Positions 55,983 through 64,000 of a stretch of 64,000 nt of DNA are shown piece after piece (the stretch's first letter is position 1; the number at the start of each line of letters is the position of its first letter). The stretch lies in NCBI RefSeq assembly GCF_026914185.1, contig NC_070569.1:124001-188000 (forward strand), read 5' to 3'. A program made the translations under genes and the position numbers. The DNA comes from Puccinia triticina (Eukaryota; Basidiomycota; Pucciniomycetes; Pucciniales; Pucciniaceae). The notes under the pieces were generated by a model, which worked only from the letters and a program-made list of their open reading frames with translations, did no database searches and had not been told where the DNA came from.

Positions 55983-58900
55983 CACTTCTGCACTGCAGAC
56001 CTGCTTTATCCAGAACACTTAAAATAAGTGGCCTTCAGAAAGCAGGATTTGCCCAAATATGTGCAGAAAATAAGTAAAAAAAACTGGTGTCTGGTGGTTT
56101 AAAGGTTGGTACAAGTGAACTATGGGCACGGTGTGGAACTACTCTGAGGGAAGAATAGAGCTTGAGAGGGAATTGGTGCTTGAAGGGCTGCCTCTCTGGG
56201 AACAAGAAAAAGAATATAAGAGTGTGGACTCTTATGGAAAGGGGTGGCAATGGAGATTTCTTGAGGTAAGTCTGGGGGAATTTTCTCTAATCTAATATCT
56301 TTAATTCACAGGTAACAAGTTTTTCCAATCTGATTTATTGGCATAAACTAGGCTAATGTAGGCTGACCAGTAATTTCTGTAATTTCTGATGGGGAACAAA
56401 CGAACAGGAAAACAACCAAGTTTATATACACAGGAAAGAGGAGCCATGAGGAAACAAGGATAACCTGAAGGGAAGCATAGAACATTCTACTTCTATAGGA
56501 TGAAACAGCCATGTGGTCAGAGTAGTGGGTCAAGGAGTCACATGATGGTGTAATAGTGGGTGGGGATGATGCCATCTTCTGGGGGCTATGGTGCAATCTT
56601 CCTAGTTGGAGGAGGGGATATGTGAGACATAACAGGGGTAGAATATTCTATGATCTAAGATAGGAGGAGGTAGGTGTTGCATGAAGTGTTTCAGGAAGAA
56701 ATAATCTAGGTGGGGTTTAGGGCTGTGTCTAGTATAGTGTGTATCATGTTGGGTTTGGGGGGTGAAGGGTTTCAAGGTTGCTTATACATCTTTGAGCACA
56801 TGGTTCTAAGGAAACACTAGAAGAAGAGGGTAACATGTGATCTGGGTAGATGTTTGAGACTAGGGAGAGGGTTTATCCAAGAGAGGGGGAGTGTGGGAAG
56901 AGGGAATACTATTATCCAGGGTATGACCATTGAGTGGGGATGTTGAGGGCCTTGGGCTTTGCTGACAAGGGGGCCAGAAGTATGGGATTTAGTCTTGAGG
57001 TGTGAAAGCATTGTGATTGATGGTTGCTGGTTTTCTGGGTAGATCAGGATTGGCTTACCACAACGGGGATACACTTGGATTGGCTCAGAATCCCCCTTTT
57101 TTACCAGGGAGGGGTTTTTTATTTTGTAATTTCCATCCTCATGTTTGGGCAAACATCAGGGTGGACATTGGCCAGAATTTTACCCATGTAACCAAAATTG
57201 ATGACCAGTGTGTGTTTTTCATTGCTCTGGGAAAGTCCCAGCTCAATTTCCACCACATGCTGGCCATCCAACTGGGCTTTTCCGAGCTTGGTGAACAGTA
57301 TTTACTGCCTGCCAAGCTCAGAAAGGCCTGTGCAATGTGCAGCACATGCTGGTCATCAGGTTGTTGCTTCCCCGACTCGGGGAACCCTGTAATTTGTCCA
57401 CCACAACGTTTGGCCGAACATCAGGGTGGACAGGTGCAGTGGAAATCAACCCGCTGCCTCCCCAAGCTCAAATCCGATGACCAGAACCTACTGGCCATCA
57501 CATGGGTGAATTCTGAGCCCGATGACCAACAGATACTGGTCATTGAGCCAGCCTTCCCAAGCTTGTTAGGCAATATATACTGTCCACCCAGCTCACAAAA
57601 GCGCAGCTGGATGGTCAGAATTCTGTCAGCTGGCTACTATGTCAGAGCCACCATGACATAATGTCAAAAGCAAACATGAAATATTATTACGTAAGAAAGA
57701 TACACTAGTACTGCTATTAATTATAATTAGAAATATAAAACCTGGAATATTATTCCATATTCTGAATCCAAGCCTAATTTAACCTAGGGTACCTGACTTC
57801 AAGGTACCCTTAATTGTTATTCCTTCCTTGTGTAAATTGACTTCAAAAGTTTGACAGGTGCACCACGTCCTGTGTGACTGCACATGTATCCAAGTTTATT
57901 AAAGACACACAAAATTGAGACCAAAAAAAAAAATTCAGGGGTTTTCCCTACTCATACAACAAATGGGAAAAAAAAAATTCAAGGGTTTCCCCCCTACAAA
58001 AACTTGCAAAAAAAACCGTCATGGGTTTTCCAACACAACAAGGAAAATTCAAAAAAAAAACAAATTCACCCACACACAACAAGAAAAACCACCAACAGAA
58101 ACCTCAACCTAGCCCTCCAACATCAGCAAGTGTGCTGTGTCCACAGGCTCACCACCCAGCCCGTGTCAAGCGCACGGGTCAAAAGTGATGGACTTGAAGG
58201 CCCCCGGTCCGCAGCACAGGCTGTGACCAGTGGGGGGCCCACTCTTCGCCTCTCAAACTGCGCACTTGCAAAAGCGGAGAGGTTAGGGGCGAATGGTAGC
58301 TGGAATTACAGCATCCCAGGTCGCCCCAGCGGAAAGAAAAAGGATCACCTGCCTCATTTATAATACGAGCCGGATCCCCACGAGACAACCAAAATGACAT
58401 ACTATCGCCAAGGCACCTTCGCTCAGGCAACAAACCCAGTAACCCCTTGACAAGCCCAACCGTAACCACACAACTGCCCGTCCCGTCCGCCACACATCAC
58501 CACCGTTTGTCTAACTCCAAACGACTCTTGCTATTATTCCGCCACCGCCACACCACCCTTTCATTAGACCCTGGTACGCAACAGTGTCATATCGGCGACT
58601 CCGCTTCGTAAAATGAAGGAATCAGTTCAATCAGAAAATAAACACCTACCTGTGAATGCTGTTGGCAAATTCGTTGAGCTTTCCATGACTGCCGGCGATG
58701 CGCGCGGCCTTGGACCCCAATAATGTATCACAGGAGTTCACAAGGTTTGTAATACCAGGAAGCTATGCGAGTCAACAAGCCACTAACCCAGTTGCTTAGG
58801 TCAACTTCGTTATTTCCCCTGCGCTATACACAACAATAGGCTTAAATTTGAGTCTTTCAGGTTTCCAAGCATGGTTTTCGGGGTTCCTTGTTGGTGTCAA

Positions 58901-59690
58901 TATGTGCACAAAGAAGTGTATCGTACAATAAGCTATAGAAATTATTTTTTAATTTACAACCAGGTAGTCTTGGACCGGGTCGCAGGCGGCATTCAATATG
59001 ATGCATAACTTTCCGTGAAGGGCTACGTGTGACAAATGCCGCGCATAATTCTAATCACTTTTGATGCGATGTAGTATCACATTTGATGCGATGTAGTATC
59101 ACATTTAATCACGCTTTGTCAACCCTGCCCTAGATAGCCAACAAATAAGATTGACATGAGGTTAAGCTCCATCACACATAGAATTGGCGCCCAAGTTGTC
59201 AGCTTCTGTTGTAATGAGATGATCCCGGCTTAATAAGGACCAAAGAAAAAGATATCCATAGATTCTATGATATTACTTTGTTGTTGTTTAAGTCATTCTG
59301 TTGTATAGTCAGAGTTTCTGACTGAGGCCATAAATTTCTAGACTGGGGGTGAATCATGTGACAGTATAAACCGGGCCATTGTACTGTGAGGAACATCAAG
59401 AGAGTCAAAAGCAGGCAGTACTGATTAGGTAGTGATCATTGTGTAGATTGTTGTTTGGTAGGGGTTATGTTGCTAAGTTAGGCTGGTTTAGTTTAATACT
59501 CCCAAGGAATTGACTTGGGATAAGCTTTTATCACTTCTTATAATGATTGGAGTTGAGACTTGAACATATACCCACAGCGGCGAAGCCGCCGTAGCCTCTA
59601 GTACTCATAAACATAACCACATGATTTTACCCCAGTTTCAGTGACGAAACTGAGTTGTTGTGTATAGTTTGGAAGATAGTAATAATGTTG
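55983..59690. other. Gene-free stretch, nothing firm recognised
   Basis: The 214-codon plus frame at 57017-57661 consists of repeated TGGCCATC/GATGACCAG and AAGCTC words and is probably repeat-derived. 57880-58100 is A-rich low-complexity DNA. No RNA gene was seen. Confidence 0.45.
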
Positions 59691-60960
59691 TGTGGCGCAT
59701 CCAAGCCCGCGTGCTCTGTAGCCAGGCGCACCTGACAACAGTAGAGCCCTGTTGCCTGGAGCTCAAGCACACACGCGTGGTGTACACATATGCATAATGC
59801 ATAAACCAGCCCGCAACCAAAGCGCCTGGGTTACCAGTACCCAAGAATAGGCCAGGATATGCCCCAATAGGAATATTACATGTGTTACAAGTACCACACA
59901 CATGTAATTTACAGCTAGATAAGGTATAATAACCACGTCATAAAATATGGACACCTTACACGTCTCACCAGACCAGTATACCCCTTGTAGCGTGTGCAGG
60001 AGAGCATAGAAGGCGCCCTAGCTTCCTCCTACGCCTCAGCACACATGACCTACACATGTAATAAATGTATAGAAGGGTTCAAATGAACTGCAGCATTCAA
60101 TGAGCGCCTCTAGAGCATGTATAAAGCACTGCTTACACATGCACAACTCCACAGAATCCAGTTTGTACAACTCCACAGAATCCAGTTCTAGTACATTCTG
60201 TGGCACATTTCCACGGAAATAAGTGTCACACAACCCCCCAACCAGCCCCTATGGCGTGGTAAAGATGGTATAAAATCACGCAGAACCTCTGTAATTGGTC
60301 CTTGGCAACCCTTGTATCCAAGCCCCAGGGTTCCACAACCATCAGCGCCCTCCTGCGCAGCTAATTTGCCTCAGACGACGCCCACAAGTGTCCCCATGTC
60401 CCTTGGGCGCCCCTTGAGGTCTGCCTAGGCTATAAAGAGGGCTCTTTCTCCGCCCAAAAGGATATTCTTCAAGCTTATTTACATTATTATATTTTACCCG
60501 CCTTCAACATGTGCTCAATAGCCTGTTTCCAGCCTGGTAAGACCCTTAGTAGTTATTTTTAGCCTCATTTTTTCGCCAGAAACTGCCCAGTTTCCATCCA
60601 GCCTTCAGAATCACCTTCTTCAAGCGCTTCCAACTGCCCAGTTTCTATCCTGTAGAACCTCAAGACCCTAAGGGCTTTTACTAGTAAGTTTAAGCCCCTT
60701 CTCTTGAGATTCTACGCCATTCTTTGCTGGGATTTAAACCACCCCTGTTCACAGGCCCCAGTGTTTTTCAGGTACCTAAATCCTCTGCTTTTGCACGATG
60801 CCTTTGAGGGATTAAACATCCCTGATTTATCAGGCCCCTCTTAAATTTAATTATATTAATTTTATTTATATAATTACTCTATTTTTGCCCATATTCTTAC
60901 GCCATAATTACCAATACATCATTGGAATTATCCCTTGACTTTTGTCACAGAGTTTTATAC
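59691..60960 (+). repeat. LTR-like region with TATA box at 60431
   Basis: A GC-moderate upstream part, then TATAAAGAGGGC at 60431 with a CT-rich leader. It is similar in plan to 53000-53720 but not in sequence. Limits and target duplication were not identified. Confidence 0.3.
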
Positions 60961-61169
60961 TATTTTATACTAGTTTTGCACCACATGTAGCTAGAAGGAG
61001 TAGTCCTTGGCATCACGGAGGCTGACAAATTCCCTGGCAGTTGAGCCAGGAATTCCCCAGCGCGATGTATGGTACTTGATGTTTCATTAATCTGGGAAAG
61101 GCCCTCATAAATGAACAACATGTACTATTCATTAAGCTGAACTTTTAGCAGCACATCTGTGATTAAGTA

Positions 61170-61500
61170 GAGGATGTCTTCACTCAATGACCGGTATAAA
61201 ACAGTAATTGAGAAAAGAATCCCTCCTATGAATGGAAATACAAACTGGTCATTGAGTGAAGGATATCTCCACTCATTGGCAGGTATACATGGTCAAAAAT
61301 TGTAGGATTTTTCCATGGCTCATACAGAGGATCATGGAGTGGAGTATTTGTCCAGTTGATTTCTTTACAAAACAGTAATGGAGTGGAGGTATTCTCCACT
61401 TTATGGCCATAAAAAATGGTAATCAAGTGGAGGGTTTCTCCACTTGATGGCTAGTACACACCGGTCATTGGAGACCACCTGTGTGTACCAGACTATGAGT
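61170..61500. repeat. Hairpin minisatellite
   Basis: Several units of about 60 bp carry CACTCAATGACCGGTAT and its inverse, the same architecture as the 40.1-41.3 kb array with different unit sequence. Confidence 0.6.
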
Positions 61501-61561
61501 GGAGAAAACCATTAGTTGAGTTTAACTCACCATAGGAAACAAGATGGGATAAAGATAGGGA

Positions 61562-63637
61562 GTTGAAAAATGGACTCCCAGAAATTAAATTATCGACTCC
61601 CAAATGGCATTTACGTCGCACGGACTAGTTCAAGACGTCCACCCCCGGTCCGCGGGACCAAAAGTTGACCCGCACGGATTTTGGGAGTCGGAAAATTAAT
61701 TCCTCCCTCTAGAATGGGAGTCGAAAATTTAATTTTACAAAAATTCCACAAATATACAAATAAATTCATATCTCCTCAGTGGGGCACCCAAACCCCCCAA
61801 ATATTTTACAGTGGGCAGAATACCCTCTTAAAAGCATATGACGAGCTTCACGGCATTATCACACCCCATAATAAGCATGTGCGGTTGGGGGTCAAATTTG
61901 GCTGATTTCCTACTAAGGAAATCCACCAAAGCCTTAAATACAGTGCCCCAAAGTGCACCAAACTTTTACAGTGGGAAGAATACCCTCTTAAGAGAATATG
62001 ATGAGCTTCACGGCATTAGAACACCCCATAATAGGCATGTGCGGTTGGGGGTCAAATTTGGCCAATTTCCTGCTCAAGAAATCCACCAAAACCTTAGCTA
62101 CAGTGCCCCAAAGTGCACCAAAATTTTAGCTCATCAATTTTATTACTCTCCACCCAAACTTTGAGCATAAAGGCAGTAACTCAATCACATGAAATAAATT
62201 AGAGGCAGCTGAGGCTTTTGGCCCCCGCCGCAGGCAATAGTCCCTCCGCCACAGATAATAGTGCGACACCCACAGTTGATAGTCCTTCCAACAAATTCGC
62301 CACAGTTTTTAGTCCCTTTGACACAGTTAATAGTGCCTACACCTCAGTTATTAGTTCCCCCGCCACAGTTATAGTCCCCCCGCCACAGTTGAGAATCCCT
62401 CCGCCGCCACAGATAATAGTGCCAACGGTGGGTAGTTACGATAACCATGAATCCTCTTCTTTGGTCTTCAATTCAAAATTAGGAACCAAATAAAATGTTC
62501 TGTCAGCTAGATCAAGAAGTCAGAGCTCTCCTCTAAAAATTGGTGAAAGAATTTTCCATTTTTGTCAAAAGAATAAATTGATATCCCTTATTCCGTGTCA
62601 AATTTTGCAGTTACTAGTAACTAAAACCAGTAACTAAAAACTGGAAGTGTAATCAAGGATATCCAGGCAGTCTTTTTACAAAAATGGAAAATTATTTCAC
62701 CAATTATTAGAGGAGAGCTATGACTTCTTGATCTAGCTGAGAAAAATCATTAGGTGGTTCTAAATTTTAAATTAAAGACTGAAGGAGAAAAAAAACTGAT
62801 AGTAACTGTTATCGTAACTACCCACCGTTGATAGTGCGACCGCCACTGCTAATAGTGTGTCCGCCAAATTTGCCACAGCTTTTAATACCTTTGACAAATT
62901 CAATATTGCCTACACCTCAGTTGTTAGTCCCTCTGTCACAATGACCATAATTTTCCATGTGATGTTTTCCTCAAACGGTTTTGCAAGTTGTGTTTTCAAA
63001 TGGCAAATCTCTCATGTTATGTTTTCCTTGGAGCTCATAATATGCTTCCAAGAGGTTATTCTTCCCACTGTAAAAGTTTGGTGCACTTTGGGGCACTGTA
63101 GCTAAGGCTTTGGTGGATTTCCTTAGTAGGAAATCGGCCAAATTTGACCCCCAACCGCACATGCCTTTTCTGGGTTTTTCTAATGCCTTGAAGCTCATAA
63201 TATTCTTTTAAGAGGTTATTCTGCCCACTGTGAAAGTTTGGTGCACTTTGGGGCACTGTAGCTAAGGCTTTGGTGGATTTCCTTAGTAGGAAATCAGCCA
63301 AATTTGACCCCCAACCGCACATGCCTATTATGGGGTGTGCTAATGCCGTGAAGCTCGTCATATGCTTTTAAGAGGGTATTCTGCCCACTGTAAAATATTT
63401 GGGGGGTTTGGGTGCCCCACTGAGGAGATATGAATTTATTTGTATATTTGTGGAATTTTTGTAAAATCAAATTTTCAACTCCCATTCTCGAGGGAGGAAT
63501 TGATTTTCCGACTCCCAAAATCGGCGCGGGTCAACTATTGGTCCCGCGGACCGGGGGTGGACGTCGTGAACCGGTCTGTGCGAAGTAAATGCCATTTGGG
63601 AGTCGATAATTTAATTTCCGGGAGTTGATTTTTCAAC
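61562..63637. mobile_element. Large foldback element with nested inverted repeats, 2.1 kb
   Basis: Terminal arms begin GTTGAAAAAT with ACTCCC and run inward for about 500 bp (61562-62060 against 63140-63637), including CGACTCCCAAATGGCATTTA and a CCGGTCCGCGGGACCA block. Each arm contains a roughly 160-bp tandem unit (CAGTGCCCCAAAGTGCACCA). A second, inner inverted repeat spans about 62420-62830. A CCGCCACAGTTATAGTCCC microsatellite lies at 62220-62420. No coding capacity. Confidence 0.85.
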
Positions 63638-64000
63638 CGGTGAAGAGAATTTTACAAACCATATTTTGCGGCACATATGTGCCGCAAATACAGAGGGGCG
63701 CAAAAATCCACTAGGGGTGGGGTGTAATATAATTTTACAAACCATCATCCTAAATTGGAGGTATGTAAATAAAACTACTGTAAATAAAGGTTTGTAAAAT
63801 TTCATCAGATGCGCTTATACCAGATATTCACAGGCCATACCTTGCATGTCTTGCAAGGAAAGGTTGTGTAACTACATAATCATATTTAAAAGTATAACTT
63901 TACAACCCATAGTCTTGCAAGCGTTGATGTATTGTAAAAATATGTATGTAAATATACATTTGGCTGCCGTGGGATATAAATTTACAATACAACAGCCTGG
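63638..64000. other. AT-rich end of window with a 24-bp palindrome
   Basis: The palindrome TTTGCGGCACAT/ATGTGCCGCAAA is at 63665-63688. TTTACAAACCAT words recur. No gene. Confidence 0.5.

Noticed and set aside
57017..57661. 214-codon plus-strand open frame
   Set aside because: Made of repeated short words (CTGGCCATC, GATGACCAG, AAGCTC) with odd cysteine/tryptophan content; best explained as repeat-derived.

Overview
The window looks like a repeat-packed fungal nuclear region, most likely from a rust fungus (Pucciniales). Four kinds of evidence point there: intron-rich host genes, a pyrimidine-rich 5' leader on a G-alpha gene, abundant hAT/DUF659-type transposase debris, and many small inverted-repeat elements. 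The species is inference; the fungal character is well supported. Host genes are few: a G-protein alpha subunit (18969-20617, +), a single-pass membrane protein (22631-23715, +), a small secreted protein (26304-26988, +), a multi-pass membrane protein (42068-44485, +, model incomplete) and a 20-exon multicopper oxidase (45532-49057, -).

Layout. 438-14981 is one hAT DNA transposon with matching 8-bp target duplications. It was split by a Ty3/Gypsy chromodomain retrotransposon (2205-12283, - strand) that has its own 5-bp duplication. The left LTR of the Gypsy element is enlarged by a 294-bp triplication that carries hAT DNA belonging to the opposite flank. A 477-bp palindromic MITE follows (15189-15665), then GC-rich repeats, then the G-alpha, membrane-protein and secreted-protein genes. 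From 28 to 41.5 kb there are two members of one long-TIR family (8-bp duplications), a tyrosine-recombinase retrotransposon (about 30.0-35.2 kb) with a damaged reverse transcriptase, a decayed hAT/DUF659 transposase, and a foldback array. That array was hit by a 185-bp solo-LTR-like insert containing a tRNA-like sequence. After the membrane-protein and oxidase genes, 49.6-64 kb is again repeats, ending in a 2.1-kb foldback element (61562-63637).

The host genes do not form an operon or an obvious pathway. The window is best read as isolated genes in a sea of nested transposons. The most unusual items are the tRNA-like solo LTR, the LTR triplication carrying the host flank, the overlapping and spliceable reading frames at the start of the Gypsy gag, the set of exons of 8, 9, 11 and 15 nt in the oxidase, and the clustered CpG-to-CpA losses of catalytic aspartates in the tyrosine-recombinase retroelement.
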